From assembly GCA_963691705.1 (NCBI GenBank), contig OY829539.1, forward strand, positions 39,317,656 through 39,381,655: a stretch of DNA of 64,000 nt. The letters are read 5' to 3'. The notes under the pieces are model-generated. The model made no database searches and was not told the origin of the DNA. It saw only the letters and a list, made by a program, of their open reading frames with translations. Both the position numbers and the translations under genes were made by a program. Each line of letters starts with the position of its first letter. The stretch's first letter is position 1. Below are positions 1 through 10,949 of the stretch, one piece after another. Origin of the DNA: Viola odorata (taxonomy: Eukaryota > Streptophyta > Magnoliopsida > Malpighiales > Violaceae).

Positions 1-1438
1 CGGAACGTTGCCTCCCTCCAGTCACTGATTCTACCCTCTTCTGACGCGGTCGGCTCTTCGGAAGCGCCTACCGCTGGGACGGTAATAGATACTTCCCCCG
101 ATATCTTTCGCATCATTTTTCAATGTTTGCTTGTACTTTACTTGTTGTTAATTGCTCCCCCCTTCTTCTTCTTTTTTCTTTTTTTTTAAGTATATTTCTG
201 GTACTTCCCCTCCTTCGTCATCACGAGGCAACATGGACGTGAGGCGTATTCTGGGTCGTCCGAGGAAGAAACAAAAGTCCACGGGAGCAGGTGCAAGTTT
301 GTCCTCGAGTCAGGTTGATGTCGGGGAGAGGCCTCAAGCTGTTCTTGACTCTTCCACTCCTCCCTTGGTTCAGACTGGTAGCATTTTTGAGAACGCGGCC
401 ATGCCTCCACCTTTTGAGACTTCTCCGCCTCCATTTGGTTCAGAGATGCCTCACTTTTCTTCTAACACCACAGTCTACCACGACGAGCTGTCAGAATTTT
501 CTTCTTATCAGGCTCAAGCCACGTTCCAATGGGGTGTCGCCTCTATTCATCCTAATGAAACATTCATACCTCAAGGAGGTTCTGCTTCCAACCAACCTCC
601 TTCTCCCACCACCGTTGTTTTTGTTCCTTCCGCTGCTTCCACACTTAGGCGTTTCGGGGAGGGGACGATAGTGTCCAATCTTATGGCCGATGTGAGCTCA
701 CATAATGCCATTGGGCCTATCACTCATTAGGTGGACATGACTATGTTTCGCAGCTCAGGAATTGCAGCCATGGGGGGTGATAACTCGACCGTCACTGCAT
801 CGTTCTTGGCTGCACACATGTTAACTTCTCCTGAAGAACGAAAATCTTTTGCTGCTATTGGAGACAAAGAGCAAGCCGACATGCTGCGCTCTACGCTTTT
901 CTCTGGGTTCCTCCAATCTCATCTTTATGCTGAGCGTGTGTCACAAAAGGTGGCTGACCTAGCCACTTCTGTAGCCAAGCTTTCTCAAGAACAAGAGGAG
1001 AAACAACGACTGTCAGAAGAGCGAGACAGATATATGGCGGATCTGGAGGCAGCTAAAAAGGAGGTAAGGGAGGCAAAGGAACAATTAGCCACTGCAAAGG
1101 AACAATTGGTCACTTCTAACGCTGCTCTGACAACTGAACAGTCAAAGTCTGCCACTCTCGAGGAGGAGAAAGCGGCCTTGACGGGAGAAAGAGCAACTTT
1201 AATAGAAGAGAAAACGGCGCTTGAGGCGAAATCAGCTATCAAGAGACGCTGGTATATTGAGGAGAGTGTTTCCATCATGGCCGATTGCTTTGTGGAGGTT
1301 CACGGGGAGGGACTTTACGATGGTGAGGCTGTCTCTAACGCTTTTTTTGAGAGATCTGCCGGTCTTAATGACGAGGGCTTCCGCTTCGCTAGATCAAAAG
1401 GCTACCCGGAGCAAGAGATTTTGGACGACCAGTTGTAG
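1..1438 (+). pseudogene. Opposite-strand gene of Tat element, coiled-coil protein, 5' end off window
   Basis: An open frame runs from base 1 to 81, then a candidate 109-bp phase-0 intron (82-190; GT donor after GGGACG, pyrimidine-rich tract, AAG acceptor) joins it to the frame containing the ATG at 233. That frame continues to 1438 except for one in-frame TAG at 728-730. The first part is Ser/Pro-rich with a basic patch (GRPRKKQK, possible nuclear signal); the second part has a long Glu/Lys/Ala-rich coiled coil (about 960-1240) and an aromatic/acidic C-terminus. Related plant proteins often pair a 'putative gypsy-type transposon' N-terminal domain with such a coiled coil, but that domain would lie outside this window. 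Function unknown. The intron is inference; the frame and stop are seen directly. Confidence 0.55.
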
Positions 1439-1985
1439 GCAGGGCCTTATCGCCCTTTCATTTTGTGAGGATAGAGCATTGTCTCTTTTTGTTATCCTTT
1501 GCATATTTTATGACCCTTTATGGGTTTTTGAACAATGATGCTCAATGATATCAGCTTCTGTTATTGCTATTTTTTTTTTTTTTAAAAAAAAAAAATTTCC
1601 CGCGCGACTGTTGCATCCTTGTCATCAGGTTCAACCTAGCCACCGCTTGACCGCACCAAGGAAGTCGTTTCTTAAAGAAGCATTCTTCTTTCCTTGACCA
1701 AGAAAAATAACAAGTAGGTTTTTAGGCCCTGTTGAGTTGTGCAACTCTTTCGCTGCATCGGACATCACGATCTCCACCATTTAGAGATATCCTGCACATT
1801 CTCAATTAATTTTTGTCAGTAAGAGATATGCGATAATAGACTCGAATTTCTCGTAGGGTCGATCCGCCGCCATTCTAGGGCATAGGTGTCACTTATTATC
1901 GCTTTCTCAACCAGCTCACTTCACCAGGGATTCCACATCTGGTTACTCGCTGGGATTTCGCGATTCTTCGCCTTTCTAGGTTACC
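1439..1985. other. Non-coding 3' region of Tat element
   Basis: No convincing gene. A T-run/A-run pair (about 1569-1595) follows the stop of the opposite-strand gene; the rest is low-information sequence leading into the tandem repeats. Confidence 0.5.
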
Positions 1986-1989
1986 ACAT

Positions 1990-2581
1990 TTGGCCAGAAA
2001 GTACCTCTTCATAGTGAGCCGTCTGGTCAGGACAGGCCGTCACCAGGTTAGGATTTTTCACTTTCGGCGTTATCCTCACGTCTTGGAATTGTACCCTCTC
2101 TTAGCGAGCCGTCTATATTCGCCCTGCCGCCAAGGTAGGATTTTTACTTCCAAGACGGAGTTAGTATCTTCCTGGGGTGTGCCCCTCCTTAACGAACTGT
2201 CTCCATGAGAATGGTTGTCCTGAGGATTAGGCTTTGTCACCTTCGGAAATCCCGGGGCGTGCCCTCACTCAATGAGTCGGTGGATCCAGACCGACCATCA
2301 CGAGGATAGGAATTTTCACTCCCAGGGGTGTCGGGATGTGCCTCATCTTATGGCCCCACACAGGGCAATCACAAGGATAGGATTTCTCACTCCCAACGTT
2401 AAATATCCAATGCGTCAGGGCGTGCCCTCACTTAGCGAGTCGGGGGATCAGGACCGACCATCGCAAGGATAGGACTTTTCACTCCTAACGCCAAATATCA
2501 AGTGTGTCAGGGCGTGCCCTCACTTAACGAGTCGGTGGATCAGGACCGACTATCGCAAGGATAGGACTTTTCACTCCCAAT
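1990..2581. repeat. Degenerate minisatellite in Tat 3' region
   Basis: At least six degenerate copies of a unit of about 80-92 bp. Each has a GGCGTGCCCTCACT-like block, a GAGTCGG block, GACCGACCATCGCAAGGATAGG and a TTTTCACTCC end. The last two full copies begin near 2421 and 2513 (period 92) and are nearly identical; copies become more divergent toward 1990. Tandem repeats between pol and the 3' LTR are a reported feature of Tat/Ogre-type elements and a suggested source of satellite DNA. Confidence 0.8.
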
Positions 2582-2697
2582 ACTTTTCTTTTATTATCCA
2601 TCTGCACGCCTATACGCAGCCACAAAACACAAGAAAGCTCATTACTCGAGCGTTAGTACAGGTCAAGGCTGGTGTTAGTAAAAGGTGTAGAGATAAA

Positions 2698-3909
2698 TCA
2701 GGATCTAGCATGATATAGTTTTAAACGAGCGATATTCCAGGAGTTAGACAAGGGGGTACCATCGAGTGTTTCCAAATGGTACGCTCCTCTCCCGATGATA
2801 CGGGTAACGTGGTATGGCCCTTCCCAGTTTGGACTGAGCTTTCCCCGGCGTTGACCAGTTGCTCGCTGATCCCTGAGTACTAGATCACCTTCTTTTAGGA
2901 TTCGTTCCTTGACGCGCCTGTTATGATAACGCGATATCTTTTGCTTATAGTGCATCATCTTCAGAAGAGCTTCCTCTTGTAATTCAGGCAGTGCCTCAAG
3001 ATTCGCACGCAACCTTTCCTCATTCAACTCTTCTCTGAAGTAAGCTACCCGTAAGCTCACGGTACCAATCTCCACGGGCGTAACGGCCTCAGTGCCGAAA
3101 GCCAGTACGAATGGTGTCTCTCCTGTACTAGTTTTCGCGGTCATGCGATATGCCCACATCACATACGGCAGTTCATCTGCCCACTTCTTCTTAGATCCTT
3201 CCAGGTTCTTCTTAACACCATTCAGGATGGCTCGGTTTGTCACCTCAGCCTGACCATTGGTCTGCGGATGAGCCACGGAAGAGAATCTCTGCTCGATTCG
3301 GTACTCCCCATATTGGTTTCTAAAGAACTGGCTGGTGAACTGCGTTCCGTTATCGCTAACTAATACGCGAGGAACTCCGATGCGCATGATAACTTGGTGC
3401 TTGAAGAAATGCCAGATTTTTTCTGTTGTGATGTTGGCAACCACCTCAGCTTCTGCCCATTTGGTGAAGTAGTCCACTAATACGACCACAAACTTTAGTT
3501 GCGATCTTGCCTTTGGAAATGGTCCAAGGATATCAATTCCCCATTTCGCAAAAGGACAATGAGCGATAATATCATGGATTTGTGCAGCGGGTTGCCGAGG
3601 AATCTTGGAGAATTCCTGACACTTTTGGCAAGTTCGCACATAATCATGGCAGTCTCTTTGAATGGTGGGCCAGTAGAACCCCGATCGAAAGACCTGCGCA
3701 GCCATGGTTTCGCCAGATGCGTGCATGCCACAAATTCCCTCGTGGATTTCGCGGAGGGTATGAAGACCCTCTTGTTCTATTATGTATCTCGCGGCTGGAT
3801 GAGAGAAACACCTCCCTACCAGTTCCTCATTAAAGTATGTGCACCGTGCCACTTGCTTTAGCACTTTCTTCTTCTCAGCGTTATCCGCTGGAAGTTCATC
3901 ATGTTTCAA
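2698..3909 (-). pseudogene. Tat integrase
   Basis: This 403-residue segment inserts element cDNA into the host genome. It shows the zinc-binding HHCC set (H56, H63, C94, C97), the D,D-35-E triad (D126 in GIDILGPF, D186 in SDNGTQF, E222 in NGQAEV) and a C-terminal basic domain ending at a TGA. All catalytic residues are intact. It is in the same frame as the upstream RNase H segment but separated from it by an in-frame TAG at 3931-3933, so it could only be made as part of a polyprotein if that stop were read through. The listed ATG is simply the first after the stop, not a natural start. Confidence 0.85.
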
Positions 3910-3930
3910 GTATTTTATGACGGGAATTCT

Positions 3931-4701
3931 CTAGTCATTGTCACTTTCTTCCACACAGAGCGTCGCTTGTTCTTCCATGAAGGAGGGTATGGGTATCTCC
4001 CTGTAGTACACCCCCTTTGGTATGGATGCCTCTGGACTTGCCACGCGTTTAGCGAGGTTATCAGCCTCAACGTTATCCGCTCGAGGAATGTGCTCGAAGC
4101 TGACCTGTATGCCACATTTCTTTATTTCTATCAACTCGTGCTTCACTTTGGCAAGGTATTGTACCATGATGGGCTCTCTAGCTTGAGAGTGTCCCAGCAC
4201 TTGGTCTATTATCAACTTGGAGTCTCCGCAAACTTTCAGCCGCAAGTCTCCCAACCTCCCAGAGTCGTGTATTCCCTTGATTGAAATACTATTTCCTATC
4301 CTGAGCCCGGCTAATAGGGCTTCATATTCTGCGGCGTTATTGGACAACGGCTGCAGGATTCGGTTGGCATATCGCACATGGATGCCGTGAGGCCCACTCA
4401 TGAAAATTCTGGCCCCGGCAAGCTCTTGATTTTTGGCGCCATCCACGTGGATAACCCACAGGTCGGTGTAGGTCTCAGGGAAGGGAAGGTCCAATTCTTC
4501 TTTTTCCTTTTCAGTCAATTCTGTTAGAGGATCCGGCGTGAAAGTACATTCCGCGATAAAGTCCGCCAAGATTTGAGCCTTGACAGACGGTCGGGATCGG
4601 TAATGCAACCCATATTGTTCAAGTTTAAGAGCCCAGATTAACATCCTCCCTGAGGATTCAGGTTTTCGAAAGATCCTTTTCAGAGGTTGGTCTGTTAGCA
4701 C
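3931..4701 (-). pseudogene. Tat RNase H tail plus second, archaeal-type RNase H
   Basis: The first 60 or so residues are the end of the RT-linked RNase H (TDQPL, then ADFIAE). A second RNase H-like domain follows, with HVDGAKN, AAEYEAL and VCGDSKLIIDQ supplying the usual acidic residues and a RADNVEAD end. Such an extra aRNH domain is diagnostic for the Tat lineage. The segment is bounded by in-frame stops: a TGA at 4726 upstream and a TAG at 3931 downstream. Surrounding codons match the family on both sides, so these are nonsense mutations rather than domain boundaries. Confidence 0.8.
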
Positions 4702-4725
4702 AACGACAGTATGAGCTTGAAAGTA

Positions 4726-6078
4726 TCAACTCATTTTCCGTGTGGCTTGTATCAATGCTAACGCGATTTTCTCAATACGAGCGTATCTGAGCTCAGCATC
4801 TTTCAGGATGTGACTTACAAAGTACACCGAACGGTGCCTGGGATCGTTGTCTCGCACAAGGACCGCACTGACCACTTCGTCAGCAACCCCAAGGTATAAG
4901 TATAGGATATCGCCAGGTTCTAGTCTTGTCAATACCAAGTCAGACGATAGGTAAGCTTTCAAGCTTGCAAATGCTTCTTCACACTCCGTCCATCCGAAAG
5001 CGGCTTTCTTACGTATAACTTTGAAGAAAGGGAGACACCTCTCTCCTTGCTTAGAAATAAACCATCCCGGAGCGATAATGCGCCCGGTTAGCTTCTGTAC
5101 CTCTTTTATAGTCTGAGGAGATATCATGTCTTGTATAGCCTGGACCTTTGACGGGTTGGGCTGAATGCCATTTTGGTTGACCACGTATCCTAAAAATTTG
5201 CCCGTTTGAAATGCGAACATGCACTTTTGAGGGTTCAGCTTCATCTGATATTGCTTCATTACTTTGAATACTTCAACCAGATCGGATAAGTGATCTTCAA
5301 AGCTTTGACTTTTAACCAGTATATCATCGACATATACTTCAACATTTCGCCCAATCTGCTTTTCAAAGACCTGATTCGCCATTCGCTGGAAGGTGGCTCC
5401 AGCATTTTTCAACCCGAAAGACATTGCCGTATAGCAATAGGTGGCCTTCAGAGTGATGAAGGCAGTTTTCTCTTCATCCTCCTTGGCCATGGGGATTTGA
5501 TGGTACCCAGAATTGGCGTCCAACGAGCTTAAGTATGTGTATCCGGTAGCTTGATCAACTAGCTGATCAATTCGAGGGAGTGGGTAACAGTCTTTGGGGC
5601 AAGCGTCATTCAAATCTGTGAAATCGATGCACATGCGCCATTCTCCGCTGGGCTTGGGGACTAGAGCAGGGTTAGCCAACCAGGTGGGATATCGCACTTC
5701 TCGAATAAAGCCAGCATCAAGAAGCTTAACAACTTCTTTTTTGACCGCCCTTGCCTTTTCAGCAGAGAAAGCACGTCATTTCTGTTGGACCGGTCTGGCA
5801 TCAGGGTTGACATTGAGTCGATGTTCTGCCACCTTCCGTGAGATACCGGGCATGTCAGATGGTTTCCATGCAAATTCTCCTTTGCATTTATTCAATAGTT
5901 GGACCAACTGCAGCTTTTCCTCTGTGTTGAGGTTATCACTAACCAGAAATACGACTCCGTCTACCCCGCTGACTGGGACATGAGTCATTTTATCTACAGG
6001 TTGAGTACATTTTTCATCATTTTGCTCATATGGGTCCACCGTCACGCACACATAACTGTCGCAACTCTTTCGAGTCAT
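4726..6078 (-). pseudogene. Tat reverse transcriptase
   Basis: Covers the protease-RT linker (5776-6078) and the RT core (4726-5697), in one frame, split by a TGA at 5776-5778. The core has the family blocks WRMCIDFTDLN, a SLDANSGYHQIPM block, the MSFGLKNAGATFQR block and the catalytic YVDD (residues 122-125 of the 323-residue piece), then the KFLGYVV block and the start of RNase H. Active-site residues look intact. The break before RNase H is a TGA at 4726. Confidence 0.85.
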
Positions 6079-6114
6079 AACCAGATAGCATTCAGCTGCT
6101 AACTTCTAATTTCC

Positions 6115-6852
6115 TTAGATCGAGACCACACCATCCCAGGACGGGTATTTCAGATTTAGATACTTTTGCGATATCACCGCTCCAAAATGGTTGAGGAATG
6201 GATGTCCCAATATGGCATTATAAGGCAGATTTAGATCCACCACCAAGAATAAAAGCTCCTCAGACCGTTTGGAGGTATCTTCCTTGAAATATACGGGCAA
6301 GGTAGTCACTCCAGTCACTGGGATGGGGACTCCGTCTACCCCAATAATAGGTTTTTTACAGGGTGTAAGCTCGCTATCTGAACGCTTCAAGAGATTGTAA
6401 GCTTCCAACGAGAACAAGTTTACGGCACTTCCATTGTCAACCAGAGTTCTTCTAACTCCATGGTTAGCGATAATGGGTGTAATTACTAACGTGTCGTTGT
6501 GCGGATACACCACACCCTTCTCGTCCTCTTCAGAAAAGAATAATACCATACGATCCAAGGCACTTATCGCTTCGCTCTTTATTGTCATGCCAGTCCGTTT
6601 CCGCTTATCCCTTAGAGCGGGTATCAACTGTGCGGTTTCATCCAGATAAGGTGTGCCTCCCGTGATGATGCTGATGATAGGGACATCCTCATCATCGATT
6701 GTAAGTATTTCCCGGCCTTCTCCCGTAAGACCGGTGTCATGGCCTGGGGGGCAGGATGGTGCCGCCCTGCTCTCAGCTACTCTATTTGTAGGGTTACTTT
6801 TAGCTTCTTCTCGTGTTTTCATGGCAAATTCCCCCAGATAGCCTTCCTCCAC
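6115..6852 (-). pseudogene. Tat aspartic protease region
   Basis: This 245-residue segment contains the retropepsin-type block LVDNGSAVNLF, where the family usually has D-x-G-S/A, and a downstream NAILGHPFLN block matching the hydrophobic ILG flap/dimer motif. Its role is polyprotein processing. It is in frame with gag upstream (after a TGA at 6940) and RT downstream; two stops at 6115-6123 separate it from RT, one of them a probable CAG-to-TAG change in a conserved block. Confidence 0.75.
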
Positions 6853-8570
6853 CAGACGTTCTATCGCCGCTTTGAGTTCTCGGCATGCTTCAGTTGAGTG
6901 TCCTTTGGCTTTGTGAAATTTGCAATATGCATTTTCTCTTCATCCCAGGATTACCCCCGGTCTTACAGGGGCAGGATAACGGATGGGCAGGTTTCGCTGC
7001 TCCACTATTGCCAGTATTTCTGCTCGGGGTAGAATGAAGGAAAGAGGATCTGAATCATAAACTCGTCCCTTAGAAGGATCATAAACTCGTTGGCTAGAGG
7101 GGTCACCAGATTTTCCCTTTGAGGGATTGCCTCTTCTCCAATTAAATGTCTTGGGAATGTGATCCTTTCGCTGAGCATAATCGTCAATGAACCGATCTTC
7201 AGGGGTAGCAGGGATTAGAGCGTTAGGGGCTGGAGGCATGGTGGGCGGCATGTTCCGAATTATATCCCTATTTTCTTCTTCTTCCATCCTCGCATAGTTG
7301 TGAGCTTTTAACCTTAATGCATCCAAAGTCGCCGGTGGGTCAACCATTGAAGCTTCTCTGAGTTTTCCATAACAACAGTTTCGCTTTAAGGCTTCAATGG
7401 CGAAATCAACCATTACACCTGGTGTTAGCGACATCTCAGTGTCAAAATAATAGAGGAAGCTCCTCAAAGATTCCTGAGGTTTCCCGTGTAAGTCGAACAA
7501 GGCAGCAGCTGACTTCCTGATAGGGACTGTAGTGCTAAATCGACTCCTGAATTTAGATTCCAACTGCGCGAAACTAACGGAATTACACCCGGAAGACCTT
7601 TGAACCACAAACGTGCAACCCCTGATAGGGTCATTATAAATATTTGACACAAAGCCGCATCATTGTGGGTTTGGAATTGCACAAAATCCTTCACCTTGTT
7701 AAGGTGAGAGATGGGATCTCTGGTGCCATCATAGGATTCTGAGGGGAGCTTTACGTGTCTACTGACCCTATGACGCCTTATGCTTAGGCTAAAGGGGTGG
7801 CCCGAAGTATCATCAAGGATTTCCCGTGCCTGTCGAGGCGGGGATGCCTCCAAACGATACCTACGATCTCTCGGATCTCTGATATGATGTCGCCTGGGAG
7901 TCAGACTGCGACTCCTTGGTGGCCTAGTTTTGTGTCTCCTACTGCTGGATCTTTCACTCCCTCCGGGAGACATATCTCTATTATTTTCATTTCTTCTTCC
8001 ATCCCAACGACCTCTGTCCTCCCCACGCCATTGCCGCTCCTCTTGAGAAATAGGAAGTAAAGGTACTTGTGGTATGTACGGCTCCACTGTCCTATGAGCA
8101 ATCTGTACAAGACTGACTGGCGCACTTAATGTGGGCAGCGTTGATGAGACATTCGCATGCAGCGGGGATGATAGTGGTCTTTCTGTAATGATTGATGGAG
8201 TGAAAATGAATTGAGATGCCACGCCTGACCCAGAAGTAGCAGGTGTATATCTGCTAGCCAACTCTGTTAAGTGGTCTAATTGAGCACGAAGGGCTAAAAT
8301 TGAGCTCGCGAAAGGGTTATTTGCACTATCCACCACGGATCCCCCCGACTGAGGAGGAAAATGACTTGACCCCGCTATTTGGGACAAAGGAGTACTTGGC
8401 TGTAACATAAACACTCCCGTTGTTTGTGCGAGAGATAGATCTGACATTCCTGAAGGAATTTCTTCCACCGAGGTGGGAGCATCTGAAGTGGCGAAGGCAA
8501 ATAGTCGTCTGCGGGTATCAAATGGAAGACTAGAGGACTGAGTCAGCGGCGGATCGGAATCAGAAGCCAT
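6853..8570 (-). pseudogene. Tat gag
   Basis: Capsid/nucleocapsid precursor. The ATG at 8570 (MASDSDP) is a credible natural start after the leader. The N-terminal third is Ser/Pro-rich, then there is a basic Arg/His patch, then the capsid core around LWFKGLP and FAQLESKFRSRF. A frameshift between about 7650 and 7570 splits the core into two frames. The nucleocapsid has the Tat-type C-x2-H-x4-H-x4-C knuckle (YCKFHKAKGHSTEAC) near 6900, just after an in-frame TGA at 6940. Confidence 0.8.
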
Positions 8571-8635
8571 AATCTTTAAATTCTCAGAAGAACAGAGCTT
8601 GGCTATTAAGGACGCTCACTTAATTAAACCAAGGC

Positions 8636-8655
8636 TCTCAACGAAAGCACCAATT
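8636..8655 (-). promoter_or_regulatory. Candidate primer-binding site, Tat element
   Basis: On the minus strand, TTGGTGCTTTCGTTGAG directly follows the LTR end ...CTTATCA. Its position is right for a PBS; I cannot assign the tRNA. Confidence 0.45.
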
Positions 8656-8948
8656 TGATAAGATTTGAGTTTCTGCGGGGGTGGAATAAGGATTATGGTT
8701 GTCCGGAATCACTGTGGCTGCTGTCCGTGGTACCTGCAAAGCGCCGGAGGGGGGGCTCCGACGTAGACACTCCGATGCTTAAGTTAGTATGGCTATGAAA
8801 TTCTACAGAGATTTTAGTAGAGAATTTGCTGTTACTTTAGATCTAGAATGGGGTGGTATTTATAAGCAGAAGAGAAGGCATTACCATAGGGGGGCGTTAT
8901 CGAGGGGAGTTGACGAACGTACCCTTGGCATTTCATAAATTGTTATCA
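8656..8948 (-). repeat. 5' LTR of Tat element
   Basis: Ends TGATAAG...TTATCA give a short terminal inverted repeat with TG/CA. The right end is fixed because Athila LTR sequence resumes at 8949. A minus-strand TATAAATA lies at 8857-8864. A GC-rich block (GGTACCTGCAAAGCGCCGG, about 8728-8747) and an ACACTCCGATGCTTAAGT block (about 8768) are shared with the LTR at 62607-63088. Confidence 0.8.
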
Positions 8949-9432
8949 ATTATTACAAAGGCAGGAAAAGACGCCGGAGGCGGAAGTGTCGAAGTCTGGA
9001 ATCCGAAAGTTGAGGCAAACTTGGATCCGAAAAGATTACATACCCAAAACCCTAAATCGCTAATGTCTTTATAGGAAAAATACGAAAAAGGAAATCCTAA
9101 GTCTAGTATAACTACAAAGATGGAAATAAATCTTCCGCTCAGCTGGAGGATCGCGGGAATGAAAGACAGAATCTGTCAGAGTTCCTCTTCGAGAGTTTCC
9201 TTTTCTGTGTTGGGATTCTTAGCTTCCGCCTGCGATCTGCGAACAATCAGCTGCAGGGCCTCAACGTTCAGCACTCGGCAGAATCCGTCTATAAAGTGTA
9301 CATTTCTGCGAATTTCCCTTCAAAAAAATTCCAGATCTGCAAAAAGGAGAGAAACGGGCGTAAATCAGTAGTATCAAGATAAAAAGTGGACTAAGAAAGA
9401 AGGAAAAAATATGCATAAAATACACACTATCA
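8949..9432 (-). repeat. Truncated 3' LTR of Athila-B
   Basis: Matches the first part (minus orientation) of the LTR at 22292-23677, beginning TGATAGTGTGTATTTTATG on the minus strand at 9432. Cut at 8948 by the Tat LTR; the remaining LTR part should lie left of the window. Confidence 0.85.
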
Positions 9433-9452
9433 AATTCCCCCACACTACCCCA
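9433..9452 (-). promoter_or_regulatory. Polypurine tract of Athila-B
   Basis: Minus-strand GGGGTAGTGTGGGGGAATT immediately precedes the 3' LTR, as needed for plus-strand DNA priming. An almost identical tract occurs at 54748-54767. Confidence 0.8.
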
Positions 9453-10940
9453 ATTTCTGCCCTCAAGCATTGCATTAAGTAAAAAATAAGAGCAGCCCCT
9501 GATCTAGAACACATACAGTCAATCCAAAACACTTAAGAAAAATCTGCGAATCACACACTGCATCTTTACAATACATAATACTTGCCTAAGGAAGCATCTG
9601 CATCAAACCCAAGGAATAACGACCCCAAGGGTAAAACTTTCCACACCAAACCAGTCACAAATAATCCTCATAAGATAAGGTGTATGCACTCACACTCACA
9701 ACCAGGGCTAGGTGTTTAATACTCAACATAATGCAAATAAATAGCACAAGGGTCAAGTTTGCAACGTCAATCCGAGTGAGAGTACACATGGATGGGAAAT
9801 CTAATAATCTAAAGGACTTTGTACAAAAAAAAGGGATTTTTAGTGTATGAGGGGTATGGAGAAAAGAGGCAAAGAATGGGGAGAAGAAAGAGAAGAAGAT
9901 GAGAGAGAGAGAGGAAGGGAAGGACCAACTCAAGAGCAGAAAGGATTCCTTAGTAGAAAAAGGAAGAGAAGTTGGTGAGGCAGTACTCATTAGTCGGGCG
10001 CAGCAAGGGCTAGATGCTCGAGTCTTCTTCTTTTGCAGGAAAGTTCTTCTCTAGATTGGTACTGGTGGTCCTTACTACTTTTGTTGTGCTTTCCTCTGCT
10101 TTTATTTGTGTTCTTTGAACACTTTTTTTTAATTTTTTTAATTTTTTTAAAGAAAATAAGCAGTAGCAGGGCAAGCACAAACCTTTTTTTTTTTCTTTTT
10201 TGATTTGATCGATGCAACAATCTCTAATTTTACCATACCACTGCTTTCAGCACCAAGGCCTTGTTACCTCGTCTCCCCCACACATAGGTTGTTCTCGGAT
10301 CTGCCGCTAGCCCCGCAACAACCGTCAATGAGTACTAACCACCGACTAAGGAAAACGTCAAAGCAAAGGCTCGAGTGGTTTAAGAAAAGAGAATAAAGAG
10401 TGGGCATGGGGTGAATGTCAAGGGTATGTTGATGGAAGTGGCGAGAGATAAAGAAAAAGAAAAATGCAAAGTCCGATGTCATTTTTATAGCTTTCGCATG
10501 TCTAATGGTGCTTATACCCTTGATATTATGCAAACCTAACTAGTGTCTAGTTATGCATTTATCACACGAAAAATGTTGACATAGAGGCTCAAATATGCTC
10601 ACAGGGTCATGCAGTTGACTACGAGCGTCTAGGTCTTGATGTAGTCATAAGAGCAGGTAGGCAGATATTATGCATGTTCAGATAGGATGTGATGATTGGT
10701 CAAATTATTCTATGTGTAGTGGATCAAATAGTGTATCCTATCTAGGGAGTTTTTAAAACAGAGGGTAGTGTGATAGTTTTAGCAGGAAGGTATATTTACA
10801 AAAATGTAGTTTAAATAAAAACCTAACAAAATCTGAAAAGAAAAAGTTTAAAAATTTTCCCAAATTAAACACTGAAACGCAAGCAAGAAAATAAGCACAC
10901 AAACAAACAAGGGCAGAACAAGCAAACACACAAACATTTA
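9453..10940. other. Athila-B 3' untranslated internal region
   Basis: AT-rich, with a purine-rich stretch at about 9840-9975 and T-runs near 10130-10200. Short ORFs exist on both strands but none has a recognisable domain. Equivalent to the long non-coding stretch between the env-position ORF and the 3' LTR of Athila elements. Confidence 0.55.
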
Positions 10941-10949
10941 CTCCCCAAC

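Larger units (their letters stand above)
1..8948 (-). mobile_element. Tat-lineage Ty3/gypsy retrotransposon, 3' end off window
   Basis: Reading on the minus strand the order is 5' LTR (8656-8948), leader, gag, protease, reverse transcriptase, RNase H, a second (archaeal-type) RNase H, integrase, a tandem-repeat 3' region, and a gene on the opposite strand; the 3' LTR must lie left of base 1. The dual RNase H and the opposite-strand gene after pol are known traits of the Tat/Retand/Ogre group. Gag to integrase stays mostly in one frame but has one frameshift in gag and in-frame stops near 6940, 6115-6123, 5776, 4726 and 3931, several consistent with CGA-to-TGA changes. It is inserted in the 3' LTR of Athila-B: sequence matching 23222-23677 resumes exactly after 8948. 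Confidence 0.85.

Noticed and set aside
985..1278. Minus-strand ORF of 97 codons
   Set aside because: Shadow of the coiled-coil coding frame on the other strand; Ser-rich composition mirrors Glu/Lys codons.
3499..4284. Plus-strand ORFs opposite integrase and RNase H
   Set aside because: Reverse-frame shadows of conserved pol sequence; no domain of their own.
9655..10533. Several minus-strand ORFs of 60-111 codons in the Athila-B 3' region
   Set aside because: Low-complexity Phe/Ser/Leu-rich translation of purine- and T-rich DNA, no shared motif with other Athila copies.
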